Part shown: one piece after another, positions 16,170 through 24,508 of the stretch
How the letters are laid out: every line of letters starts with the position of its first letter
Position numbering within the stretch: the first letter of the stretch is position 1
NCBI RefSeq assembly: GCF_021183825.1
Contig: NZ_CP089211.1
Coordinates: forward strand, 1,736,001 to 1,800,000
DNA from: Sinomicrobium kalidii
GTDB taxonomy: Bacteria > Bacteroidota > Bacteroidia > Flavobacteriales > Flavobacteriaceae
DNA: 64,000 bases
Direction: 5' to 3'
Translations under genes and position numbers: made by a program
Notes under the pieces: generated by a model
What the model was told of the DNA's origin: nothing
Databases searched by the model: none
Seen by the model: the letters and a program-made list of their open reading frames with translations, nothing else

Positions 16170-17981
16170 TTAATAGCCAGGGTTCTGTTGCAGTGTTGGT
16201 TGCCCGGTTTCATTTACACTCAGGTCAATCTGGGCCTGCGGTATCGGGTAATATTCGCTTTTCCCGGGAATGAACCTGCCCCCGCGAACATCTGTGGTAA
16301 TGCCCCCCTGATATTCAAAGTAAGCATTAAGTGTCTCCTCGGCAATTCCCCATCGCACCAGGTCAAAGAAACGATGTCCTTCCATGGCCAGTTCCAGTTT
16401 CCTTTCAAAATAGATCGCTTTCAGGGCATCTTCCTTAGCACTGAATTGAGCGGCCGTGTATTCTTCTATAGTATAATTGGCCGCATCAGTACTTGCATCA
16501 AACCCATCCATAGGATCGCTTTCATCAATGTATTCCTTCAGGAAACCATCGGGATCAGCCGCTCTTCTCCGTACCCTGTTTACATATTCCATCGCCGTTG
16601 ACAGGCTTCCTGCCTGTGCCTCGGCTTCGGCAGCCATAAGCAATACGTCGGCAAAACGGATGATGTGGACATTAATGGCAGTACCCGGAGCCCAGGAACT
16701 TTGATCGGCATACTGATTTTGTGTAGCCTGCCAGTAGATATTCTTTTTGGGAGCGTAAGGACCTCCGTAAGATTGGTCACGTATCCACTTCTTGCCAGGG
16801 TGCTTCCCCCAATCGTGATAGGGGACTCCTCTTCTACCTACAGTCCAGTCCAATCTTGGATCTAATTCTCCCTCATAGGGATCAAAGCTCGTATTGACAG
16901 AATCTTTAGGATCAAAAGAATTAATTCCCATATCACTTTTTACAGGATTTTCATTGTAATTATCCAAGAATGGCAAGCCCGTATCAGGATTTGTTTTATA
17001 AGAATTAACCAGGTCTTGCGTAGGTTGATAGAAACCACAGCAACGAAAAGGACTGTTATACGGAAAATTGAGTTTCCCTCCCTGATTGGCATTGGTAATA
17101 TTCCCGGTACCATCGTTAGCCACCATTTGAATATCGAATACCGTTTCGGCATTGTTTTCGGTAGCCGCGTCGAAATTATCCCTGAATAAGGGGACCAGAT
17201 CATATTTTACACCTCCGGAGTTCACTCCCGAATTAATCACCCCGGCAAACATGTCTTTCGCTTCTGCAAATTTTTGCTGATAGAGGTACGTTTTTCCGAG
17301 ATAGGCGGCTGCAGCCCATTTGTTGGCTCTTCCGAATTCGTCCTGGGTTGCCGGAAGGTTTTCATAGGCATACTGAAAATCGGCTTCGATCATGGGCCAG
17401 ATATCCTGGTCATTGGGCTGCTTCGGGTCTTCGGTAGTCTCATCAACCCAAGGCACCATATTGAACATCTTCTTTAATTCAAAATAATAGTGTCCTCTTA
17501 AAAAGCGGGCCTGTCCGGTAATGTTTTTTCGGTCTGTTTCTGATACGTCAGGGGCATTATTCAGATAATGAAGAGTATTATTACATCTTTTTACTCCTTC
17601 AAATAATGCCTTCCACTTTGAATTAAAAAATCCATTTGAGGGATCGGAAGAAAATTTAGCAATCGGATCAATTGCCGGCTGGTCACCTCCAAAACTCCCC
17701 TTACTGGCCGTACCGCCCGCAACAGCGCCGTAAATCCAGTTATCCGGCGCAGCTTCCCAGGGGTTTCCGCCCCCCAGTGCTTCATCATCGCCCTGTCCGT
17801 CCAGGGCGGCATAAGCTCCTATCAATAATTTTTCAACTCCGGCCTGATCGGTTTCATCCAGTACACTATCTTCCAGGGATCCCAGGGCAGGCTGGTCCAG
17901 AAAACTGTCGGCACATGAAAACAGCAGCAGGAGTGTTAAAACAGGGACGTAAAACCGTCCTATTCGTTTTGTAAGTTTCAT
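16170..17981 (-). CDS. SusD/RagB-family outer-membrane lipoprotein (locus 1)
   Basis: Surface lipoprotein that closes over its SusC barrel and binds the imported ligand. The 603-residue product has a type II signal peptide with lipobox LFSC and Cys23 as the lipidated residue. It has the SusD helical start (SFLDQPALGSLEDS), a TPR-like middle (ARFLRGHYYFELKKMF), a conserved IRFADVLLMAAEAEAQAG helix near residue 450, a FERKLELAMEGHRFFDLVRWG segment, and the terminal LQQNPGY. Its gene lies 24 bases downstream of susC on the same strand and is followed by a terminator. No glycosidase, lyase, sulfatase or regulator is in the operon, so the ligand is not indicated. Confidence 0.95.
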   Translation of the reverse strand: MKLTKRIGRFYVPVLTLLLLFSCADSFLDQPALGSLEDSVLDETDQAGVEKLLIGAYAALDGQGDDEALGGGNPWEAAPDNWIYGAVAGGTASKGSFGGDQPAIDPIAKFSSDPSNGFFNSKWKALFEGVKRCNNTLHYLNNAPDVSETDRKNITGQARFLRGHYYFELKKMFNMVPWVDETTEDPKQPNDQDIWPMIEADFQYAYENLPATQDEFGRANKWAAAAYLGKTYLYQQKFAEAKDMFAGVINSGVNSGGVKYDLVPLFRDNFDAATENNAETVFDIQMVANDGTGNITNANQGGKLNFPYNSPFRCCGFYQPTQDLVNSYKTNPDTGLPFLDNYNENPVKSDMGINSFDPKDSVNTSFDPYEGELDPRLDWTVGRRGVPYHDWGKHPGKKWIRDQSYGGPYAPKKNIYWQATQNQYADQSSWAPGTAINVHIIRFADVLLMAAEAEAQAGSLSTAMEYVNRVRRRAADPDGFLKEYIDESDPMDGFDASTDAANYTIEEYTAAQFSAKEDALKAIYFERKLELAMEGHRFFDLVRWGIAEETLNAYFEYQGGITTDVRGGRFIPGKSEYYPIPQAQIDLSVNETGQPTLQQNPGY

Positions 17982-18005
17982 ATGTTTTATTTTTTAAGTT
18001 CGTTA

Positions 18006-21000
18006 TTAGAATATTACGTTAATCCCGAATAAGAGTTGTCGTTGATTCGGGTAGGCTCCCTCGTCGATACCAAAGTTTACACTTTCTCCGGATATTTCAG
18101 GGTCCAGGCCCGAATATGAAGTAATCGTAAAAGCATTGACCATTTGAGCATACAATCTCAGCTTGGTGAGCCTGATTTTATCGAGCAAAGACGAAGGCAG
18201 CGAATACCCCAACTGTAATTGGCGGCACCTCAGGTAAGACCCGTCTTCTACAAAATAGGAGTTCGGTACGTTGGCTGTGCTGAATGAACCCGTCGTTTCC
18301 TGAATGGGAGCCGAAGCATTCGTGTTTTCCGGTGTCCAGGAATTGTATAATGCCGCTTTGCTTTTGGCCCCCTGGAACGAACTGTAAAAGTCGGTCCACC
18401 ACCGCACATTGTTCCAGATATCGTTGCCCTGGGACCCGTAAAGAAACATGCTGAAGTCCCAGTTTTTATACAATACTTCAAGATTCAAACCATAGGTAAA
18501 GTCCGGATTGGGATCTCCGAGAAAAGTCCTGTCCTGATCATCGACGATATTATCTCCGTTAATATCTTTATAACGGAATCTTCCTACAGCTACATCATTC
18601 TGGTAGGTTGCATTCGGGTTTCCTGTAGCCGACACTGCATCGGCATTGGCTTCGTCAATTTCATCCTGAGAATCCCAGAAGCCTTCAATTTCGTACCCGA
18701 AGAATTCACTCACCGAATGGCCTACGGCATTTCTGATAATAGAACTCCCGTTAAAACGCCTTCCTTCCAGGTCGAAGTATTGTACGCCTTCGGCAATCTT
18801 TTTGATTTCATTGTCATACGTGGTAAGTGTTACCGTAGTGTTCAATCTCAAATCTTCCCCGAGTTTAAAATACGTGGAGAGGTCCAGATCAAGCCCTCCG
18901 TTAGTCATCTTAGCAACGTTAACATAAGGGACCGTTGCAGCACCGGCCGTAGCAATGAGGTTTGGATTATACAAGAGATCCTCTACATCTTTTCTATAGT
19001 AATCTAATGTTAACTGTACGATATTATTAAACAGGGAGGCATCAATCCCTATGTTTGCATTGATATTCTTTTCCCATATGGCATCCGGATTTCCAATCCG
19101 CGATTGTTCAAAACCTTCCGCCAACGAAGAATTTCCCCCTCCTATGGCATAGAAAGAAGTCCTGTTATTTCCCCCGAAAGTGGTAAAGGCATTGGGCGGG
19201 TCTACATTTAACTGGTTTCCCATAACACCGTAACCTCCGCGTATTTTTAAATTATTCAGCCAGGTCGTTTCCGGGAAGAAATTTTCGTTGGTAATGTTCC
19301 ATCCTGCACTGACTGCCGGGAACCAGCCATACTGATCGTTTAAAAACCTGGACGACCCGTCCCTGCGGATGGTTGCACTCAACAGATACCTGTCGTCGAA
19401 GTTATAGTCAAGCCTGCCGAAATACGATGCCAGGGCATCTGCATACTTGAAGCTGTAATTGGTCTGTGTCCCCGAACCGGTGTCCAGGGTAACATAGTCG
19501 GGATCAAATGAAAAATACCCCTGTGTCGTGCCTCCCACTTCACGTCCCTTGTTCTGGTAGGCTTCTGTTCCCAGCAACACGGTTAAATTGTGAATCTCAT
19601 TAAAGGAATTCTGATACTTTACCGTATTGGTCCACGTCCAGTTAAAGTTGGTTACAGCCGCTTCGGAATACTGGTTTACCGAAAGGTTTTCGGAGTTTTC
19701 GTATTCCGGATACTGAAAGGAGTTAAAACTATTGGTATAATACTGCCCTCCGAAGCTGGTCCTGAAGGTAAAGTGTTTCAGGAAATCCACTTCCGCAAAA
19801 ATATTTCCGAACAGCCTTGAAGAAACCCCGCGATCGTTCCGGGTCCGGTCCATTATGGCCACCGGGTTTTTGGCATTCCCCAGGCCACTCCCGAACGAAC
19901 CGGCATAATTGCCCATAATATCGTGAACCGGAATAATGGGCTGTTGCCGGAAAGCCATCCCGATAGCACTGTCTTCGGTAAGCGCATCAATTTGCGGGTT
20001 ATCGCGGATGGTAAAGCTTATATTTTCACCTATACGAACATTTTCACCAATATTATACGTGGCATTGGCCCTGATGGTGTATCGTTTTAGATAGGTATTC
20101 TTTAACGTTCCCTCCTGATCGAAATAATTCAACGAAAAAAGATAACTTCCTTTTTCACTACCACTGCTCACAGACAGGTTGTGGCTTTGAATGCTTGCCG
20201 GGCTGAAAATTTCCTGAAACCAGTTGGTCCCTTCTTTATTAGCCCTTACAATACGGTAAAAATTATCCAGATCGTCAGAGCTCGTATAGTTCGGATTTAT
20301 GTAATACAAAGACTCATCCACAGAATCAGCTCCAACGGGGGCAATGTAATTAGGTAATACCGGGTTGGCACCATTTCCGTATTGCTCACTGCTTGGAGAT
20401 TCGCCCGGATTGGTATTCCGTTGTGCAATAAAATTGAGTTCGGCCATTTCCCGGGAACTCAGAATGTTCCAGGGATTACCGCTTTGTACCATCTGGACCC
20501 CGTAATAGGAGTCGTACGTAACTTTCATCCTTCCTTTTCCTTTCTTCGTGGTAATAATGATCACCCCGTTGGCCGCACGCGAACCATAGATGGAGGCAGA
20601 AGCCGCATCTTTGAGCACCTGCATGGATTCGATGTCGTTGGGATTGAGGTCATTTATTCCGTCGGTAGGGATTCCGTCTACCACATAGAGCGGGGTATTG
20701 TTCCCAAAGGTATTGGCCCCCCGGATTTTTACCTGGGGGGCTTCTCCCGGCTGCCCGCCCCCGGTGACCGTAATCCCGGACACCCGTCCCTGAAGCTGGT
20801 TGGTGACATCAGAGGTAGGTTGTTGGGTCAATTCATCTGTTTTTACTACCGATACTGCCCCTGTAAGGTCCTGTTTCCGTTGTGTACCGTAACCTACAAC
20901 AACGACCTCGTCGAGCTGGGCCAGGTCTTCCTGAAGGGTAACATTTATAACTTTCCTTCCGTCTACAGGAACCTCCAGCGCTTTAAATCCGACATAGGAA

Positions 21001-21293
21001 ACCACCAGTATGGCATCTTCACTGCTTACTTCTATGGTATAATTTCCGTCAAAGTCGGCTACAACACCATTCGTTGTTCCTTTTTCCAGCACACTGGCCC
21101 CTACGAGCGGCATGCCGTCTTCCGAAGTTATTTTTCCGGTTACCGATAAAAAGGCAGAACTTACTGTCCCTTTTTCCCTTTCCGGGGGAGCACTAAAGGC
21201 ATGCATCACGGTAAAAAGCATGCAACAAAAAAGCAAAATACGGGATGTATTTTGCAATACGATACGAACTTTCGCAAAAAGCTTTTTTCTCAT
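18006..21293 (-). CDS. SusC/RagA-family TonB-dependent transporter (locus 1)
   Basis: Outer-membrane barrel that takes up a ligand with energy from TonB. The 1095-residue protein has a long cationic signal region ending near HAFSA, a carboxypeptidase-regulatory-like domain (VTGKITSEDGMPLVGAS, about 50-125), a TonB-box region ending DEVVVVGYGTQ, a plug with PLYVVDGIPTDG, and the SusC signature LKDAASASIYGSRAANG near residue 235. The barrel ends in LLFGINVIF with a terminal Phe. No STN domain is present, so it is not expected to signal through FecR. The upstream region is about 870 bases, AT-rich and divergent to a Crp/Fnr gene. Confidence 0.96.
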   Translation of the reverse strand: MRKKLFAKVRIVLQNTSRILLFCCMLFTVMHAFSAPPEREKGTVSSAFLSVTGKITSEDGMPLVGASVLEKGTTNGVVADFDGNYTIEVSSEDAILVVSYVGFKALEVPVDGRKVINVTLQEDLAQLDEVVVVGYGTQRKQDLTGAVSVVKTDELTQQPTSDVTNQLQGRVSGITVTGGGQPGEAPQVKIRGANTFGNNTPLYVVDGIPTDGINDLNPNDIESMQVLKDAASASIYGSRAANGVIIITTKKGKGRMKVTYDSYYGVQMVQSGNPWNILSSREMAELNFIAQRNTNPGESPSSEQYGNGANPVLPNYIAPVGADSVDESLYYINPNYTSSDDLDNFYRIVRANKEGTNWFQEIFSPASIQSHNLSVSSGSEKGSYLFSLNYFDQEGTLKNTYLKRYTIRANATYNIGENVRIGENISFTIRDNPQIDALTEDSAIGMAFRQQPIIPVHDIMGNYAGSFGSGLGNAKNPVAIMDRTRNDRGVSSRLFGNIFAEVDFLKHFTFRTSFGGQYYTNSFNSFQYPEYENSENLSVNQYSEAAVTNFNWTWTNTVKYQNSFNEIHNLTVLLGTEAYQNKGREVGGTTQGYFSFDPDYVTLDTGSGTQTNYSFKYADALASYFGRLDYNFDDRYLLSATIRRDGSSRFLNDQYGWFPAVSAGWNITNENFFPETTWLNNLKIRGGYGVMGNQLNVDPPNAFTTFGGNNRTSFYAIGGGNSSLAEGFEQSRIGNPDAIWEKNINANIGIDASLFNNIVQLTLDYYRKDVEDLLYNPNLIATAGAATVPYVNVAKMTNGGLDLDLSTYFKLGEDLRLNTTVTLTTYDNEIKKIAEGVQYFDLEGRRFNGSSIIRNAVGHSVSEFFGYEIEGFWDSQDEIDEANADAVSATGNPNATYQNDVAVGRFRYKDINGDNIVDDQDRTFLGDPNPDFTYGLNLEVLYKNWDFSMFLYGSQGNDIWNNVRWWTDFYSSFQGAKSKAALYNSWTPENTNASAPIQETTGSFSTANVPNSYFVEDGSYLRCRQLQLGYSLPSSLLDKIRLTKLRLYAQMVNAFTITSYSGLDPEISGESVNFGIDEGAYPNQRQLLFGINVIF

Positions 21294-22153
21294 AAAATAA
21301 AGTTTGTTAGTTGTTAATTAGGGTCTTACTTATACCTTAAAACCGGCAGTTAACAACACGGACGGAAATTCCTGAAAATACAATTAGCTGTCTGTTCTTT
21401 GTTTTTGACGAAAAGGCTATTCCGGACACATCTGTTTCTGCCATTTCTGCTATAAGGAATAAGTTATTTCTTCAAAAAAAGTAAGACATAAAAATATCTT
21501 ATTTAATAGTGAAGAAGATCAGTTTTGATGAAAGGCATCAAATTAGGATTATTAAATTTTCATTAAAAAAAAATTATACGAACGACATATTTTATATTAC
21601 AGACAACCAATATCGGCATATTAACGGACATATTGATAATATAAATACATAAATTTTAACTATAAATAATTTTTAGAGTTAATAATATTAATATTCCGTT
21701 TATTCCATATTCTTAATATCATTCTAAAAAATAGTCGTCAAAGCAGGCATAACGTATGTGGATTACATAAAATGTATCTATTAATTATATACAAATGAAG
21801 ATTATAAATTATATATATTTAAGAAATTTCATCATTATATATAAACCTACGCTCTCCCTGTCAACCATCAAAAATTTTATGCATTGCTATTTTAACCGGC
21901 CGATATTTAACTGGATGATTATTCTTACTTTTAGGTCTTTAAACAAGACATTAATGTGATGCACTTTCAAAACGAGGAAAACATTTCCCGTTCCGTTGCC
22001 GTTTTATACCAGTCTATTGCTCCCCCGGCAAAAAACGGGATACAGCTTTTTGTAAGCACCTCGCTTCGAGTAAAGAGAATATAAGATCCTAAATTGTCCA
22101 GCTCTTAACAAATGCCAAATTTATGTGTCAGGGCAAAGATGCCGACAACACCT
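21294..22153. other. AT-rich divergent intergenic region between susC and the crp-type gene
   Basis: About 860 bases without a credible gene. From roughly 21480 to 21860 it is markedly richer in A and T than its surroundings. It should hold the susC promoter on the minus strand, but I found no exact TAnnTTTG there. It may be a regulatory region or the scar of a lost gene; nothing more can be said from the sequence. Confidence 0.5.
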
Positions 22154-22161
22154 TATCTTTG
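22154..22161 (+). promoter_or_regulatory. -7 element abutting the crp-type start codon
   Basis: TATCTTTG is an exact TAnnTTTG match ending five bases before the ATG at 22166. A transcript starting at the normal distance would begin at or next to the ATG, that is, a leaderless mRNA. It also argues against the longer start at 22112. Confidence 0.55.
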
Positions 22162-22165
22162 TCAT

Positions 22166-22729
22166 ATGCGCGAAAGGTTAAGACAGCATATAGAAGAAAT
22201 AATGCCGCTCACAGATGATGAATTTGCATTTGTGGCTTCCCATTTCTCCGTTCAGCATTTTAAAAAACATGAATTCCCTATCCGCCAGGGACAAGATGCA
22301 GCGTATACCTATTTTGTGGTTTCGGGGCTTTTAAAACTGGTGTATAACGACGAATCGGGAAAGGAACACATCTTATCTTTTGCCATGGAAGACTGGTGGG
22401 AAACCGATTTTCTGGCTTTTTACACGAAAACCAAAGCCACCATGTCCTTACAATGCCTGGAAGATACCCGTGTACTCTGTCTTACCCTTGAAAATTACCG
22501 GAAATTGTGTTCCGGTCTCCAAAAGATGGAGCATTTCTTCCTGAAGAAGGCAACCTCGGGCCATATTGCATCACAGCAACGCATATTGTCGTTACTGAGT
22601 TCCAATGCAAAGGAACGTTACGACCAACTGCTTAAACGCTATCCTTCCCTGTTTCAAAGGGTGCTCAAAACCCTCCTTGCTTCCTACCTGGGTGTTTCGC
22701 GCGAAACCCTGAGCAGACTTTCTTCCTGA
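22166..22729 (+). CDS. Crp/Fnr-family transcriptional regulator
   Basis: DNA-binding regulator with a cyclic-nucleotide-binding-type domain. From the ATG at 22166 (MRERLRQHIEEIMPLTDDE) it has 187 residues. The beta-roll is visible as FPIRQGQDAAYTYFVVSGLLKLV, followed by the dimer helix and a C-terminal helix-turn-helix SYLGVSRETLSRL that ends the protein shortly after the recognition helix, usual for this Bacteroidota subgroup. No N-terminal Cys cluster of FNR type is present, so it is not an obvious oxygen sensor; the effector is unknown. An upstream frame to 22112 exists, but the promoter element lies inside it. A TGTGA-N6-TCAC palindrome follows 23 bases past the stop, ahead of the broken ridA-type gene. 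Confidence 0.92.
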   Translation: MRERLRQHIEEIMPLTDDEFAFVASHFSVQHFKKHEFPIRQGQDAAYTYFVVSGLLKLVYNDESGKEHILSFAMEDWWETDFLAFYTKTKATMSLQCLEDTRVLCLTLENYRKLCSGLQKMEHFFLKKATSGHIASQQRILSLLSSNAKERYDQLLKRYPSLFQRVLKTLLASYLGVSRETLSRLSS

Positions 22730-22751
22730 ACCCATTTTATCCGTCTGTAAT

Positions 22752-22767
22752 TGTGACATTTGTCACG
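22752..22767. promoter_or_regulatory. CRP/FNR-type operator palindrome
   Basis: TGTGACATTTGTCACG: TGTGA, a six-base spacer, TCACG, which matches the E. coli CRP consensus TGTGA-N6-TCACA at nine of ten defined positions. The core GTGAC-ATTT-GTCAC is perfectly symmetric. It lies between the crp-type gene and the ridA-type gene. Confidence 0.65.
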
Positions 22768-22837
22768 CGATAAAACGGCATGCCGTCTTCATCTTTACCC
22801 TGTAATTTTTTTATTGTTAACCAAAAAAGACAGGTCA

Positions 22838-23230
22838 ATGGAAAAGCGAACTATTAATCCCTGGCAATGACAGGACGAACGCGGTTATGTACAGGCGGTG
22901 GAGGTAAAACAAACGGAAGGCACACTTTATTGTGCCGGACAGGCCGCGGTAAACCCCGACGGAACTTCGGGTACTGCCGATATGAAAACACAGTTGACCC
23001 AGGCACTACAAAACCTGGAACAGGTAATTACCGAAGCAGGGTATGAATGTAAAAACATCGTGCGGTTGAATGTCTATACCACCTCATCGGACGAGCTCTT
23101 TACCACCTGTTTTGATATTTACCTGGACTGGGCAGCAAGACACGGTATTAAAACAGCACTCACTTTAATGGAAGTAAAAAGCCTGTACGAAACCCTGAAC
23201 ATTGAATTTGAGGCTACGGTGGTAAAGTAG
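22838..23230 (+). pseudogene. RidA/YjgF-family gene with an in-frame TGA at codon 11
   Basis: RidA proteins hydrolyse reactive enamine/imine intermediates. Reading from the ATG at 22838 gives MEKRTINPWQ, then TGA at 22868-22870, then QDERGYVQAVEVKQTEG and on in the same frame to the end. Relatives I recall have NPW-x-WQ or NPW-x-WS here, so TGA sits where TGG (Trp) is expected: one transition. Downstream of the stop the family core is intact (LYCAGQAAVN, NIVRLNVYTTSSDE, a final FEATVVK), 110 residues from a GTG at 22898. The gene could be dead, read through, or restarted at that GTG, which would lose the first beta-strand. It sits behind the crp-type gene and the operator palindrome. Confidence 0.8.
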
Positions 23231-23252
23231 TCTTTTAATGCTTTTACAAAAT

Positions 23253-23281
23253 AACGCCCCGGCGTTCTTTACCGGGGCGTT
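23253..23281. terminator. Bidirectional terminator between ridA-type and phosphatase genes
   Basis: AACGCCCCGG (23253-23262) pairs perfectly with CCGGGGCGTT (23272-23281). T-rich on both exits (AAAATAACG on one side, TTGTTTG on the other), as expected between convergent genes. Confidence 0.85.
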
Positions 23282-23302
23282 GTTTGCTGTTTTGTCTTCC
23301 TT

Positions 23303-24439
23303 CTATTCGTTATTTAAAACCCGGAGCATTTTGTGATAGATCTCGTTGTTTTCATAAATGCCCTGAAAATTTTCGGCACCTTTCCCTTTGGCAAAGACCG
23401 GAATGAGTTCCCCGCTGTGCTGGTCAGAATTAAAATATACCGTTACTTTTTCCGGCACTTCCTTTTTATGGCCTGTAGTTTCGTCTGTTTTATAGTGTTT
23501 TCCGATACTCACTCCTCCCGTTTCATGGTCTGCCGTTACCACCAAAAGGGTATTGGGATGTGTTTCCACATAATCCAGTACCGTGCCCAGGGTCTCATCA
23601 AAATCTTCCACTTCGGAAATCAGCATATCCGCGTTTTCGGCATGTCCGCCCCAATCGATATAGGAGCCTTCGATCATCATAAAAAACGGTTCTTTATTTT
23701 GGTCGAAGTAATCCAGGGCCATACTCGTCGATTTCTTCAAAAAATCCTTTCGGCCGTCTATTTTGGAAGGCAACCCTTCATCTGCCAGGATATAAGCATT
23801 GGACCTGCCCGAAACCGGTTTGGAAAGCTGTAAAGTGTCCAGATGATAATCCTTTTCCAATAGCTCGGTAAACAGGTTTTTCCCGTCGGAACGATCATTA
23901 AAAAATTTCCGTCCGCCACCGGCAATAAAATCCACTTTGGCCCCTATAAGCTGGTCTGCAATTTCTTCATGCATATCGCGGTCCTTTACATGGGCATAAA
24001 AGGCAGCCGGAGTGGCATGGGTAATGGAGGTAAGACTTATAACACCCGTTTGATAGCCCTGTTTTTGAAGTCGTTCCAGAATGGTTTCCCGGGCTACGGT
24101 ATCCGTCGAAACCCCGATAGCCCGCTTGTAGGTCTTCTCCCCGGTGGAAAAAGCAGTAGCTCCGGCTGCCGAATCTGTGATCCTGTGGCTTTTGGAAGAT
24201 GTTTTTTGCAATCCTATGTGTTTGAAACGTGAAAAGGCGGACATTTCATCACCAAAGTAATAGGCCGTTGAAATCTGGGGGAGCCCCATACCATCACCTA
24301 TCATAAAAATAATGTTCAGAGGGGCTTCGGAAACTGTATCTGAAGAGTTCTCCTTCTTTTCAGGAGTACATCCCAGAACAATTATCAGTAATCCCGTGCT
24401 TATAATCCTTTGAAACGGAAGTCTTGTGTTTTTGATCAT
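23303..24439 (-). CDS. Alkaline phosphatase, lipoprotein, PhoA family
   Basis: Exported phosphomonoesterase that frees phosphate from organic esters. The 378-residue product has a lipoprotein signal peptide with VLGC and Cys24, so it is membrane-anchored. Active-site landmarks of the PhoA family: GDGMG with metal ligand Asp49, nucleophile Ser90 in TDSAAGATAF, THATPAAFYAH with Thr and His, MIEGSYIDWGGHAENAD with Glu, Asp and His ligands, TADHETGG, and a final His in QHSGELIPV. It lies 70 bases downstream of susD on the same strand, with a hairpin between, so it is probably the last gene of the sigma/FecR/SusCD locus. That makes it the only enzyme of the locus and points to a phosphorylated ligand. 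Confidence 0.94.
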   Translation of the reverse strand: MIKNTRLPFQRIISTGLLIIVLGCTPEKKENSSDTVSEAPLNIIFMIGDGMGLPQISTAYYFGDEMSAFSRFKHIGLQKTSSKSHRITDSAAGATAFSTGEKTYKRAIGVSTDTVARETILERLQKQGYQTGVISLTSITHATPAAFYAHVKDRDMHEEIADQLIGAKVDFIAGGGRKFFNDRSDGKNLFTELLEKDYHLDTLQLSKPVSGRSNAYILADEGLPSKIDGRKDFLKKSTSMALDYFDQNKEPFFMMIEGSYIDWGGHAENADMLISEVEDFDETLGTVLDYVETHPNTLLVVTADHETGGVSIGKHYKTDETTGHKKEVPEKVTVYFNSDQHSGELIPVFAKGKGAENFQGIYENNEIYHKMLRVLNNE

Positions 24440-24460
24440 TAGCAGTCAATTAAAATGAAT

Positions 24461-24487
24461 ATGGCAAGGAGAAAATCTCCCTGCCAT
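24461..24487 (-). other. Intercistronic hairpin between susD (locus 2) and the phosphatase
   Basis: ATGGCA and TGCCAT, with GGAGA/TCTCC inside, make a near-perfect stem of about 11 pairs. No T run follows on the minus strand, so it looks like an RNA-stabilising or partial-attenuation stem rather than a full terminator. Confidence 0.55.
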
Positions 24488-24508
24488 AATTTATGTGAAA
24501 ATTATTTT

